This document shows, one piece after another, positions 1 to 8,756 of a stretch of DNA of 53,049 nt. The position numbers were made by a program, and so were the translations under genes. Every line of letters starts with the position of its first letter. Within the stretch, counting starts at the first letter, position 1. The stretch is from assembly GCF_003143995.1 (NCBI RefSeq), contig NZ_QFWG01000014.1:1-53049 (forward strand). Reading direction: 5' to 3'. The notes beneath the pieces were generated by a model. That model saw only the letters and a program-made list of their open reading frames with translations, did not search any database and was not told where the DNA came from. This DNA comes from Pseudoglutamicibacter cumminsii. Its GTDB lineage: Bacteria; Actinomycetota; Actinomycetes; Actinomycetales; Micrococcaceae.

Positions 1-1247
1 AGGGCGTGAAGCTCGCAGTTGGTCAGGCTAAGACCTTCACAGTGACCCTGACTGGTGATGTCGCAGCTTCCGGTGTCAACTGGGTTGCTGTTGGCGAGTG
101 TGAAACCGTTGGCGAGGGCAACCCTGCCAAGGGCTTGTTCAACAAGGTCGCCATGGAAGATGATTCCGATGGGCCTGAGAACAACGACGCCTGCGTTCCA
201 GTCATCAAGGAAGGCAAGCCAGCGATCAGCTTGATCAAGAAGATCAACGGCCACGACGCCAACACCATCGATGAGGCAGCGTTTGTCCGCGCAGGCGAGG
301 ACATGGACATCACGTTCATCGCCCGCAACACTGGTGACGTCACTCTCAACGATGTGAAGGTAACCGACGACAAGGTAGCCACGAAGGACATCAAGGCTCC
401 GAAGGTGAAGTACAACGCAAACGGCGAAGAAGCCGGAGCGTTCAACGGAACCCTCGAGCCAGGTGAATACGCAGTCTTCACTGCAACCATCAAGGCACCT
501 AAGGCTGGCGGTCACCACGTGAACGTCGGTACTGTCGAGGGCGTTCCTGAGATCCCAGGTGAGCCAGGCGAGCCAGGTAAACCAGGCGAGCCAGTCACCG
601 ACGAAGACGAAGCGCATGGCCTCGTACCGTCGCTGCACATCATCAAGTACATCAACGGCGAAGACGCCAACACCGAGGAAACCTCAGTTGCCGTCAAGCC
701 AGGCTCGATGATGGACGTGACCTACAAGGTGACCAACACCGGCAAGGTCGAGCTGAAGGACCTCCGCGTACACGATGCGATCAAGGACCCAGCAGGCGAC
801 ATCCGCGTTGACGGAGTCACCTGTGAATCCACGGTTCTGCAGCCAGGAGAATCGACCATGTGCGCAACGAAGATCAAGGCCCCAACCGGAGACGGTGAAA
901 AGCACTTGAACGTTGCATACGCGGAAGGTGTGCCACCACAGCAGACCCCAGAGGATCCAATCCCGGGCGAGCCAACGCCGAAGGAGCAGCCGGAAACCCC
1001 GGTACGCTCCAACGACGACCCTGCGAACGCTCACACCCCGGTACCGAACGTGCCTCCAACGGAACCACCAACTCCAAGTGAGCCACCGGTACCGAGCGAG
1101 CCACCAGTGCCGTCGGAGCCTCCAGCGCCGGGGAACCCGCCGTTGGCACGCACAGGTGCGGAGGTTACCCCGTGGATGATCTCCGGGCTCGCAGCTATCG
1201 GCTTCGCTACCTCGCTCTTGCTGGTAGCGCGCCGACAGAAGGCATAA
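1..1247 (+). CDS. LAxTG-anchored surface protein, C-terminal part (5' end outside window)
   Basis: The reading frame is open from the window edge, so this is the C-terminal ~415 residues of a longer cell-wall protein. It holds the tail of one beta-sandwich domain, then two copies of a DUF11/DUF7507-like repeat about 137 residues apart. They begin LIKKINGHDANT and IIKYINGEDANT and each carries a NTG..xL.D or NTGxVxLxDxxVxD motif. The first repeat is followed by a collagen-like GEPGEPGKPGEP linker, and the protein ends in a Pro-rich PSEPPV stalk. The sorting signal is LARTG, a hydrophobic stretch, then RRQK. LAxTG rather than LPxTG is the motif known for class E sortases of high-GC Gram-positives. 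Role is probably adhesion or a pilin-like surface function (inference). A strong hairpin terminator follows. Confidence 0.85.
   Translation, partial: GVKLAVGQAKTFTVTLTGDVAASGVNWVAVGECETVGEGNPAKGLFNKVAMEDDSDGPENNDACVPVIKEGKPAISLIKKINGHDANTIDEAAFVRAGEDMDITFIARNTGDVTLNDVKVTDDKVATKDIKAPKVKYNANGEEAGAFNGTLEPGEYAVFTATIKAPKAGGHHVNVGTVEGVPEIPGEPGEPGKPGEPVTDEDEAHGLVPSLHIIKYINGEDANTEETSVAVKPGSMMDVTYKVTNTGKVELKDLRVHDAIKDPAGDIRVDGVTCESTVLQPGESTMCATKIKAPTGDGEKHLNVAYAEGVPPQQTPEDPIPGEPTPKEQPETPVRSNDDPANAHTPVPNVPPTEPPTPSEPPVPSEPPVPSEPPAPGNPPLARTGAEVTPWMISGLAAIGFATSLLLVARRQKA
1062..1133 (+). repeat. Four 18-bp units encoding the Pro-rich stalk
   Basis: Four consecutive 18-base units at 1062, 1080, 1098 and 1116 each encode a (S)EPPxPS-type hexapeptide of the wall-spanning stalk. 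The third codon positions have diverged while the protein repeat is kept, so this is not a very recent duplication. Copy number may still vary between strains. Confidence 0.7.
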
Positions 1248-1285
1248 CGCCCACCACGAATAGTTGCCCTAGCTAGCAACAAAAA

Positions 1286-1318
1286 GGTGCCGCACCAGGT
1301 TCAACCTGGTGCGGCACC
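1286..1318. terminator. Bidirectional hairpin terminator
   Basis: A perfect 16-bp inverted repeat (1286-1301 with 1303-1318) lies between convergent genes. It has AAAAA on the left and CCTTTT on the right, so it can work as an intrinsic terminator in both directions, for the surface protein (+) and the GlsB-like gene (-). Confidence 0.85.
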
Positions 1319-1359
1319 CCTTTTAAAGCCTCGTGTTCGAAGCTCAGAAAACCTATCGA

Positions 1360-1632
1360 TTACTTAGCACGAGCCGAGCCTCGGGAGAAGATACCCAAGA
1401 TACCCAGCAAGATGCACGTTCCTGCGATCGCGCAAATCCACGTACGCAACTCGAAGAAGGTGCCCGTACCCGTGCCAAAGATAACGGAGCCAAGCCAGCC
1501 GCCGAGCAGGCCGCCCAAGATGCCAACCACGATGGTTGCAATGATTCCCATCTGGTCGCCCATGATGGCCTTAGCGATTGCACCGGCAATTAGACCTACG
1601 AGAATCCAACCTAGAAAACCCACGGTCAACAC
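1360..1632 (-). CDS. GlsB/YeaQ/YmgE family stress-response membrane protein
   Basis: This is a small integral membrane protein of about 87-90 residues, the usual size of the family. Three hydrophobic segments are visible, with the family's Gly-rich pattern GFLGWILVGLIAGAIAK and GILGGLLGGWLG in the first half, a third segment (TWICAIAGTCILLGILGIF) and a short basic tail. The family is linked to general stress responses but has no defined biochemical role. Three starts are possible: GTG 1632, TTG 1629 or GTG 1623. The last gives the family-typical start just before GFLGW and lies about 10 bases after an AAAGG. It is convergent with the surface protein gene. Confidence 0.85.
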   Translation of the reverse strand: MLTVGFLGWILVGLIAGAIAKAIMGDQMGIIATIVVGILGGLLGGWLGSVIFGTGTGTFFELRTWICAIAGTCILLGILGIFSRGSARAK

Positions 1633-1924
1633 CGCCTTTCATATATAGGACACCCCCAAGGTGAGGGCGCCATCTATCTACGAGCCTACGGCAAATCTGA
1701 GAAATAGCGAGGAAACAGCGGAAATTACGCCGTAAGCATCGCTACTGTTAGGTAGATTTTTCAGTGGATAGTAATTTCTACCGAATGATAAATGACGGAT
1801 GTAAGTAAGTCGGCGTTCTGTCTATCATGGCGGTGCAATACACGACGGAAACATCCACGCGACGGACACGAGACGCTCGAGCGCCTCAGATTCCGAGCGG
1901 CTCAAAAGATAGGAGCGCGTACGC
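1633..1924. promoter_or_regulatory. Divergent upstream region of the GlsB-like gene and putA
   Basis: This 292-base non-coding stretch is visibly AT-richer than the flanking genes. It contains an inverted pair GGTAGA (1751-1756) and TCTACC (1777-1782), and a possible -10 TATCAT at 1823-1828 for putA. The putA ribosome-binding site AGGAG stands 9 bases before its ATG. I could not define a regulator site with confidence. Confidence 0.4.
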
Positions 1925-3523
1925 ATGACGGGACGTCACACGGCTGAATCGATCACCCGCCGGCCCATCGCTTGGCACGGGTCAGAGATGCAAGGCATGG
2001 TCCGCCCATGGGACCTCACAGACGAGGCCGTACAGCAAGTGCGTGACTGGCTCACCGCTGCTCGTGACTACCCCGTAGATAAAGCGGCGCAACAGCTCGC
2101 CGGCGTGCTCTCCGACCCTGACGGCCTCGACTTCACCGTGGGCTTCGTCGACCGCGTGATCCGCACCGAAGATGCTGCCGCCGCGGCCAAGGCACTCAAC
2201 GAAATCGCCGCGAAAGTTCCAGCCTTCCTCCCGTGGTATCTGCAGAGCGCTGTGAAAGCCGGCGGTACCCTCGGCAAGCTAGCTCCGCGCGTCGTGATCC
2301 CGGCGGCACGCGCGGCACTGCGCAACATGGTCTCCCACCTCATCGTCGACGCCCGCCCAGACAAGCTCACCAAAGCTATCAAGGCGCTGCGCACCGAGGG
2401 CATCGACCTCAACATCAACCTGCTGGGCGAAGCGATCCTCGGCCAAGAGCAGGCCGCACACCGCGTTAAGGGAACCAAGGAACTCATCGAACGCCCTGAT
2501 GTTGACTATGTGTCGATCAAGGTCTCCGCGACCGTAGCCCCGCACAGCCCGTGGGCTTTCGATGAAGCCGTCAACGACATCGTCGAGCACCTGCGCCCGC
2601 TCTACCGTGCAGCCAACAACTCGAGCCCGCGCACCTTCATCAACCTTGACATGGAGGAATACAAAGACCTCGACCTCACGCTCGCGGTCTTCACCGAACT
2701 CCTGGCCGAAGACGAGTTCAAGAACACCGAGGCCGGCATCGTGTTGCAGGCATACCTGCCGGACTCCTACGCCGCGATGAAGCGCCTTCAGCGCTTCGCG
2801 GCCGAACGCGTCGCTAACGGTGGCGCCCCGATCAAGGTCCGCCTCGTTAAGGGTGCGAACCTCCCGATGGAACAGGTTGAAGCGCAGATGCGCGGCTGGA
2901 CCCAGACGGTGTGGTCCACCAAGCAGCTCACGGACGCGAACTACAAGGCGATCCTCGACTACGCGCTCACCAAAGACCATGTCAAGAACGTTCGCCTCGG
3001 TATCGCAGGTCACAACCTCTTCGACATCGCGCTGCATTTGCACCTCATGCGTGCTCGCGGCATCGAACCGGGCGGCAAGGACGTCGAATTCGAGATGCTT
3101 CTGGGCATGGCAAGCCAGCAAGCCCAGGCCGTGCGGCAGGACGTGGGTCGGCTTCTGCTCTACACGCCGGTGGTCAAGCCGGATGAGTTCGATGTTGCGA
3201 TCTCTTATCTGGTGCGTCGCCTCGAAGAGGGCGCGACTGAGGATAACTTCATGTCCGAGGTCTTCAACCTCGACGATGACCCTGCCGCGTTCAAGCAGGA
3301 AGAAGACCGCTTCCGTGAATCTGTCAGCATCCTGTCAGAATGGACCGAGGCGCCAGTTCCGCGCCGCTTCCAGGACCGCAACGAAGAGGACTTCAGCAAG
3401 CCAACCTGGGACGCACGTTCACAAACGAGCCAGACACCGACCCGGACCTCGCCTGGAACCGCCTATGGGGCGGAGAGATCCTCAAGAAGATCCCGACCAG
3501 TACCCTCGGCAACGAGACGGTAG
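1925..3523 (+). CDS. putA: Proline dehydrogenase half of PutA (reading frame broken near 3417)
   Basis: Proline dehydrogenase oxidises L-proline to pyrroline-5-carboxylate with FAD. The TIM-barrel domain is complete, with recognisable blocks YVSIKVSATV (about residue 197), RLVKGAN (about 307) and GIAGHNLFD (about 359). Up to about residue 497 (FSKPTWDAR) the sequence is PutA-like. The last ~35 residues to the stop at 3523 are low-complexity Ser/Arg/Thr text produced by a frameshift. The natural continuation is FTNEPDTDPDLAW in the next frame, picked up at 3418. One missing base near 3417 would join both frames into a bifunctional PutA of about 1,200 residues. The start at ATG 1925 has AGGAG 9 bases upstream. 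Whether the break is real or a sequencing error cannot be told from one sequence. Confidence 0.85.
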   Translation: MTGRHTAESITRRPIAWHGSEMQGMVRPWDLTDEAVQQVRDWLTAARDYPVDKAAQQLAGVLSDPDGLDFTVGFVDRVIRTEDAAAAAKALNEIAAKVPAFLPWYLQSAVKAGGTLGKLAPRVVIPAARAALRNMVSHLIVDARPDKLTKAIKALRTEGIDLNINLLGEAILGQEQAAHRVKGTKELIERPDVDYVSIKVSATVAPHSPWAFDEAVNDIVEHLRPLYRAANNSSPRTFINLDMEEYKDLDLTLAVFTELLAEDEFKNTEAGIVLQAYLPDSYAAMKRLQRFAAERVANGGAPIKVRLVKGANLPMEQVEAQMRGWTQTVWSTKQLTDANYKAILDYALTKDHVKNVRLGIAGHNLFDIALHLHLMRARGIEPGGKDVEFEMLLGMASQQAQAVRQDVGRLLLYTPVVKPDEFDVAISYLVRRLEEGATEDNFMSEVFNLDDDPAAFKQEEDRFRESVSILSEWTEAPVPRRFQDRNEEDFSKPTWDARSQTSQTPTRTSPGTAYGAERSSRRSRPVPSATRR

Positions 3524-5535
3524 CCGGCGCGAAGGTCAAGGACACCGCCCGACTCAACGAGGTCTACGACGCCGCCCAGAGGGCTGCCGACGTGTGGCAG
3601 GGACTCAGCGCAGACCAGCGTGCCGACGTGCTGCACCGCGCCGGTGACAAGATGAAGGCCCGCCGCGCGGACCTGCTCGAAGTCATGGGCTCCGAAGTTG
3701 GAAAGACGCTGGCCCAGGGTGACCCTGAGGTCTCCGAAGCCATCGACTTCTGCAACTACTACGCAGAACAGGCGCGCAATCTCGGCAACTATGCCGGCGC
3801 GGAAGCCGAGATGGACAAGGTCACGCTCGTGACCCCGCCGTGGAACTTCCCAGTCGCGATCCCAACCGGCTCGACCGTCTCCGCGCTCGCCGCGGGCAGC
3901 GCGGTCGTGATCAAGCCGGCCCGCGCATCGATCCGCTGCGGCGCGGTGTTGACCGAATGCATCTGGGAAGCCCTCGACGAAGCCGGCCTGCCGCGCGACA
4001 TCCTGCAGATCATCGACGCCTCCTCGCGCGACCTGGGCGATGCGATGATCACCGATGAACGCGTGGGCCGCGTCATCCTGACCGGCGCGTACGAAACCGC
4101 GCAAGCCTTCCACGAGATGCGTCCAGGCCTGCCGCTCTTCGCGGAAACCTCGGGTAAGAACGCGATCATCGTGACCCCATCCGCTGACTACGACCTCGCG
4201 GCAAAGGACATCGTGGACTCCGCGTTCGGTCACGCCGGTCAGAAGTGCTCCGCGGCATCGCTCGTGATCCTTGTGGGCCAGGCAGGCCGTTCCGATCGCT
4301 TGCACCGCCAGATCGTCGACGCCGCACAGTCGCTCGTGGTGGGCTACCCGGAGAACCCGGAGTCGATCATGGGTCCGGTCATCGAGAAGCCAGGCGAGAA
4401 GCTGCGCCGCGGACTGACCCAGCTGGAGCCAGGGCAGACGTGGGTCCTCAAGCCACAGCCGCTCGATGACTCCGGCAAGCTGTTCTCCCCAGGCATCCGC
4501 GCCGGCGTCCAGCCCGGATCCGAGTTCCACCTCACCGAATACTTCGGTCCTGTGACCGGCGTGATGCAGGCTGAAACCCTCGAAGAAGCCGTCGAATGGG
4601 TCAACCAGATCGACTACGGACTCACGAGTGGTATCCACTCGCTCGATGCCGAGGAAATCCGTTACTGGCAGCAAAACATTCAGGCCGGCAACCTCTATAT
4701 CAACCGCGGCATCACCGGCGCGATCGTCCAGCGTCAGCCGTTCGGCGGCTGGAAGAAGTCCGCAGTCGGAACCGGAACCAAGGCCGGTGGCCCGAACTAC
4801 GTCCCATCTATGCTGCGCTGGAAGGACTCCAGCAACGGCCTCGGCCCAGTGGACCGCCGCGTCATCGTCTCTACCCCGCACTATTCGATGCTCGTGCACA
4901 CGTTCGCGCAAGAAGCACGCGCCTGGCTCGAACCGGCGCTCGTTCAGGACGACGCGGACATCAGCTTCTTCGAAGGCCTCCAAGATGCCACAGGCCTCGA
5001 CGTTGAGGTCAACGGCTTGCGCTACCGCCCTGTCATGGTCCGGATGCGTGTGGCCACGGTCGAGGAAGAAGACCTTGTGCGGCTCGCCCGTGTGGTTGCG
5101 GCTGGCTGGCGCGTACTTCGTGCAGTCACCGACCGCGTAGGCACCGCCGCTAAGCAGCGCATGGAAGTCTCGCTTCCAGCTGATGCGCCCGTTGGCATCG
5201 CTGACGCCTACCGTCAGCTGGGTGCCGAGGTTGTCGTCCAGAGCGAAGAGGCGTGGCTCAAGACCTGCGCGAAGCTATCTGAGAATCCAGATGGCAGTCG
5301 CGTGCGCCTGATCGGCCGGGAAGGCACCCCAGAGATGGAAGCCCTGGCTCAGGCCACCTTCGAAGCGACGACGCAGGCCCCTGACCTCTCCGTCAACGAC
5401 CATCCGGTGACCCGCTCGGGCCGCATCGAAATGTTGCCGTTCGTCCGCGAACAGGCTGTGACGATGACCGCGCACCGCTACGGAACGGTCAACAAGCTCG
5501 CTCGCGAGGCGCTCGGCGACGTCACTCGCTTGTGA
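3340..5535 (+). CDS. putA: Glutamate-semialdehyde (P5C) dehydrogenase half of PutA
   Basis: This is the C-terminal aldehyde dehydrogenase of bifunctional PutA, which oxidises glutamate semialdehyde to glutamate with NAD. Authentic sequence runs from about 3418; the frame upstream to ATG 3340 is shifted text over the proline dehydrogenase end. Visible ALDH motifs are PPWNFP (about residue 166 of this frame), the general-base Glu in FAETSGKNA (about 268) and the nucleophile Cys in GQKCSAAS (about 302). A ~200-residue C-terminal extension follows the ALDH core, as in other long PutA proteins. Without frameshifting or a corrected base, this half would need its own start, and no clear ribosome-binding site precedes ATG 3340. 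A perfect hairpin follows the gene. Confidence 0.85.
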   Translation: MDRGASSAPLPGPQRRGLQQANLGRTFTNEPDTDPDLAWNRLWGGEILKKIPTSTLGNETVAGAKVKDTARLNEVYDAAQRAADVWQGLSADQRADVLHRAGDKMKARRADLLEVMGSEVGKTLAQGDPEVSEAIDFCNYYAEQARNLGNYAGAEAEMDKVTLVTPPWNFPVAIPTGSTVSALAAGSAVVIKPARASIRCGAVLTECIWEALDEAGLPRDILQIIDASSRDLGDAMITDERVGRVILTGAYETAQAFHEMRPGLPLFAETSGKNAIIVTPSADYDLAAKDIVDSAFGHAGQKCSAASLVILVGQAGRSDRLHRQIVDAAQSLVVGYPENPESIMGPVIEKPGEKLRRGLTQLEPGQTWVLKPQPLDDSGKLFSPGIRAGVQPGSEFHLTEYFGPVTGVMQAETLEEAVEWVNQIDYGLTSGIHSLDAEEIRYWQQNIQAGNLYINRGITGAIVQRQPFGGWKKSAVGTGTKAGGPNYVPSMLRWKDSSNGLGPVDRRVIVSTPHYSMLVHTFAQEARAWLEPALVQDDADISFFEGLQDATGLDVEVNGLRYRPVMVRMRVATVEEEDLVRLARVVAAGWRVLRAVTDRVGTAAKQRMEVSLPADAPVGIADAYRQLGAEVVVQSEEAWLKTCAKLSENPDGSRVRLIGREGTPEMEALAQATFEATTQAPDLSVNDHPVTRSGRIEMLPFVREQAVTMTAHRYGTVNKLAREALGDVTRL

Positions 5536-5551
5536 TGTGACCTAGCCCAGA

Positions 5552-5592
5552 CGTTTGTGGCCCGCTCGAAACCTTCGAGCGGGCCACAAACG
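5552..5592. terminator. Perfect 19-bp hairpin after putA
   Basis: CGTTTGTGGCCCGCTCGAA pairs perfectly with its complement around a 3-base loop. There is no U-tract on the plus side. The position between convergent putA and the IclR gene suggests a shared terminator or mRNA 3'-end structure. Confidence 0.7.
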
Positions 5593-5607
5593 ATGTATAC
5601 GGGACTA

Positions 5608-6408
5608 TCAGCGTCCAGGCAGCTTAGGTACCTTCGGCGGGAGGAACGTGCCCACACGCTCAAGCATCTCCTGCGTGATGCTACTGGAGGCTTTCTGGAG
5701 GCTCTCAATCAGCGAGGCAGGTTCCTCGGCTGGATCCGCGAGGATCACGTCTATAGCGCCGATCGCATGCCCGTGAGGGCCTATCACCGGTACGGCGAGG
5801 ACTTCGGTGTTCTCGTGAACAAAACCGGGGTAGCGGGCGTATCCCTGGCTGCGGATCGTCTCGACCTCGTGGCGCAGCCGCGGGTGCGCTGTGGTCATCG
5901 CTTCGCCGTGTTCTTCCATGTACTCCGAAACCACCGACATGGATGAGTAAGCGAGTGTTGCCATCCCGGTCGCCGTGTCGTGCACGGGGAGACGCATGCC
6001 GCGGTGGACTCCAATGTAATCGGCTCCCTCTTGCTCGCACACGTACTCGACGATGAGCATCTCGTTATCCTCAAGGATCGAGAAATGCACGCCCGTGCGC
6101 ACGATGCTGTGTACATGAAGCATGTGTAGGTGGGCTACCTGAGCCACCGTCTTGATGCATGACCCACGGTTTCCGATCTCCCACAAGCGTAAACCTGGCA
6201 GATATTCGCCATGCTCGTCCCGGAGCAGTAAACCCAGCTCTTCCAGCTGGTTCACAATCCGGTAGGTCGTGGTGCGTGGGATCCCGGAGAGCTCAGAGAT
6301 CTGGGCAACCGTGAGGGTCGGATGTCGATGATCGAAGCAATCCAGAATCCGGACGGCCCGCTCAAGTATGGGCTCGTTGCGTGTTGCCTGGCTGACGTCG
6401 CTCATCAC
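5608..6408 (-). CDS. IclR family transcriptional regulator
   Basis: This is a 266-residue regulator of the usual IclR length. The N-terminal winged helix-turn-helix (about 12-70) has the family text ILERAVRILDCFD and LSGIPRTTTYRIVNQLEELGLL. The C-terminal effector-binding domain (about 85-255) includes LPVHDTATGMATLA and the AVPVIGPHGHAIGAIDV block. Starts are GTG 6408 or ATG 6405; the upstream hydratase gene stops at 6405, so the two genes overlap and are translationally coupled. It probably controls the hydratase operon or the convergent putA (inference). The ligand is unknown. Confidence 0.9.
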   Translation of the reverse strand: MMSDVSQATRNEPILERAVRILDCFDHRHPTLTVAQISELSGIPRTTTYRIVNQLEELGLLLRDEHGEYLPGLRLWEIGNRGSCIKTVAQVAHLHMLHVHSIVRTGVHFSILEDNEMLIVEYVCEQEGADYIGVHRGMRLPVHDTATGMATLAYSSMSVVSEYMEEHGEAMTTAHPRLRHEVETIRSQGYARYPGFVHENTEVLAVPVIGPHGHAIGAIDVILADPAEEPASLIESLQKASSSITQEMLERVGTFLPPKVPKLPGR

Positions 6409-7490
6409 CAGCCACCTTCCTCGCCGTCATCCCATAGGCCAAGCTCATCGTCCTGCGGCTCAAGCATGCGTGCGATCCGGTCAGTATCGACGTCGTCAGC
6501 CCGCGGCACCGACCACCGTGGCGCCTTATCTTTATCAACGAGTAGCGCGCGGATGCCCTCAACAACATCAGGGGTGTCCATGACGTAAGACGCGGCGCGA
6601 TGTTCGCGCTCAAGGGCGCCCCGCAGCTCATCCTCGGCGCGAGACTCCCGCACGAGTTGCAGCGCAGTCTCGCACGCAATCGGGGAGTTAGCTCGGATCC
6701 GCTCAGCGGCCTCCGCCGCAGCCGGCCATGGTGAGGCATCCAGCTTCGCCAGAATCTCCGCGACATCGCTGCCCGCGTACGCTTCATCAATCCACGCACG
6801 CTGAACATTCAGTTCGGAATGCTGCGGAACCCCATGCATGATCTGCAAGCCCATCGCCAAGTCCTGCCCTGGCAACGCACACAAATCAGCAATCGAAGAC
6901 AAAACCTCTTCAACCGCATCCTGCGCGATGCAGAAATCCGCGAGACCGAACTCAACGGCGTCACCCGCACCGATGGAATCACCCGTCAACGCAAGGTGCT
7001 CGCCAATCCGACCCGGCGCACGGCCGAGCCACAGCGAACCACCGACGTCGGGAACATAGCCGACCCGCACCTCCGGCATCGCAAGCCGCGAATCCGGGGT
7101 CACGATCCGCACCGAAGCCGCCGATGCGATACCAAAGCCCGCGCCCATCGTCACGCCGGTCATGAAAGAAACAACAGGCTTAGGGTAGGTCTGGACGGCG
7201 GCGGCGAGCTCGAACTCGGCGGCGAGGATGCCCAGCATCTGTTCGGCCTCGCCGGCGAGTAGTGCGCGCCGGAAATTCTGTAGGTCGCCGCCTGCGCTGA
7301 AGCCGCGGGGGCCTTCGCCAAGGAGCGCGATCGCTTTGACGTCACCGTTGTATCGCCAAGCGCGCAGGGAACTGTGAACGGCCTCGACCATATCGGGCAT
7401 GAGGGCGTTCAGTTTGTCAGGCCGATTCAGGCGGATCAGACCCAACCCTTGATGCACGCTGACATCTACGTGCTCGCTGTGTATCGACAT
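6405..7490 (-). CDS. Enoyl-CoA hydratase/isomerase family protein (3-hydroxyisobutyryl-CoA hydrolase type)
   Basis: This is a 361-residue crotonase-fold enzyme. The length, the N-terminal GLIRLNRPDKLNAL and the oxyanion-hole blocks (GFSAGGDLQ, then MTGVTMGAGFGIA) resemble the 3-hydroxyisobutyryl-CoA hydrolase group of valine breakdown more than the ~260-residue classical hydratases. The start is ATG 7490, with GGAG 8 bases upstream; the frame extends to a TTG at 7508 without a better site. It is coupled to the IclR gene downstream. A 16-base motif 47 bases before the start also occurs before the acyl-CoA dehydrogenase at 13543-14823, so both may answer to one regulator. Confidence 0.8.
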   Translation of the reverse strand: MSIHSEHVDVSVHQGLGLIRLNRPDKLNALMPDMVEAVHSSLRAWRYNGDVKAIALLGEGPRGFSAGGDLQNFRRALLAGEAEQMLGILAAEFELAAAVQTYPKPVVSFMTGVTMGAGFGIASAASVRIVTPDSRLAMPEVRVGYVPDVGGSLWLGRAPGRIGEHLALTGDSIGAGDAVEFGLADFCIAQDAVEEVLSSIADLCALPGQDLAMGLQIMHGVPQHSELNVQRAWIDEAYAGSDVAEILAKLDASPWPAAAEAAERIRANSPIACETALQLVRESRAEDELRGALEREHRAASYVMDTPDVVEGIRALLVDKDKAPRWSVPRADDVDTDRIARMLEPQDDELGLWDDGEEGGW

Positions 7491-7536
7491 GAGCTTCTCC
7501 GGTTCCAAGGTTGATCTATGGTCATAGTAACCCGGA

Positions 7537-7552
7537 ATGACCCGTGAGTAAC
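7537..7552 (-). promoter_or_regulatory. Candidate operator shared with the acyl-CoA dehydrogenase gene
   Basis: The plus-strand text ATGACCCGTGAGTAAC matches 13 of 16 bases of GTTACCCGTAAGTAAC at 14899-14914. Both lie shortly upstream of minus-strand acyl-CoA metabolism genes. The partial dyad (GTTAC/GTAAC arms in the second copy) is like a TetR-type operator. No regulator of that type is in the window. Confidence 0.45.
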
Positions 7553-7669
7553 ATCACAATGTGCGAATTGTGGACACCGGAGGCCGAATTACCGACCATT
7601 CGTTCTGTAATTGAATAAAAATACTGTAATTCCGCGCTTAACTATCCGGTGTACCGGACAATTGGAGGC

Positions 7670-8700
7670 CTATTTCGACCACGCCTCACCCGTGGAAATG
7701 ACGGATGCCAGGCGGTCCTCGTGGCTAATCGCATGGTGCGAAAGGATTAACTCATCAGCCTGAGTCTCCTCGGCCATCTGCCGCAACTGCTCAACCACTC
7801 GCTCCGGCGTCCCTACAGCGGAGTAGCTCATCATGTTGCGCACCTGGTTGCCGGCGGGCATCTGCAAAATCTGATCGATTTCAGCCTCGTTGAATGGCTG
7901 CGAACGGTTCCGTCCCAGCATCGATTGGACGCGGCGACGCAACGCGAACTGGAACTGATCGTTAGCCTCAGATGCCGTCGGAGCCGCCACAACGCCAGCC
8001 GCGACCGTGACGCGAGGCTTGTCCAGTCGTTCGGACGGCTTGAACTCTTCGCGGTACACCTTGATGGCTTCATGCAGGTGCGTCGGCGCAAAATGCGACG
8101 CAAACGAATACGGGAGGCCCAACTTTGCCGCCAGCTGAGCACCATAGAGGGAGGAACCCAGAATCGTGACCGGGATAGTGGAATCCGGTGTCGCCGGATA
8201 AGCCTCAACCCCAGGGATGCGCGACGGCCCATCCAGATAACCGAGCAACTCCATGACATCGGATGGGAAGTGCTCTGCCGCGTCGGGGGAGCGGCGCAGC
8301 GCGCGCACCGTAGCCTGATCCGTGCCTGGAGCGCGGCCCAGACCCAACTGGATCCGGCCAGGGTAGAGCGCCTCGAGCATCTTGAACTGCTCGGCCACAA
8401 CGAGCGGCGCGTGGTTCGTGAGCATCACGCCAGCCGCGCCTACCCCCAAAGTTTCAGTGCGTGCGGCCACGTGCCCCATCAAAACCGCGGTAGCCGTCGA
8501 CGCGATCTCACTCATGTTGTGGTGCTCGGCGTAGTACATGGTTTCGTAACCGCTACGCTCAGCCGCCTGCGCGAGCTCAACCGCATTCATAAACGGTTGT
8601 TGTGGCTGTCATTGCGGCGGGCCGGAACAAGATCCAGCAAGGACAACGCCGGAGCTTTGGTTGGAACAGAAGACGAAGAGGACGCCGTTGAAGTAGCCAT
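7670..8700 (-). pseudogene. LLM-class flavin-dependent oxidoreductase, frameshifted near its N-terminus
   Basis: This is a luciferase-like monooxygenase (F420/FMN TIM-barrel family). The main frame (8590 to 7670, 306 residues) begins [15 protein letters not shown] and carries [23 protein letters not shown] and GLGRAPGTD, all typical. The missing N-terminus (PALSLLDLVPARR, the family's first strand) sits in another frame from ATG 8700 and runs into a stop at 8587. One missing base near 8592-8596 separates them, and the residue count across the join fits the family exactly. The gene lies 57 bases downstream of the glutamate-synthase-like gene on the same strand. As written it gives an enzyme lacking its first ~35 residues, probably inactive. 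A sequencing error is the alternative. Confidence 0.75.
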
Positions 8701-8756
8701 AGTAGCTAGTTCAACGGCGGCCTCAGTGGAAATATTCCGATGCGCGGGCGGTCTGC

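Noticed and set aside
684-1282. Minus-strand frames across the surface protein gene
   Set aside because: They are shadows of the repetitive Pro/Ser/Glu coding sequence; no start signals or protein-like composition.
3340-3523. Programmed ribosomal frameshift in putA
   Set aside because: No slippery run or pseudoknot-like stem is visible at the junction; an indel explains it more simply.
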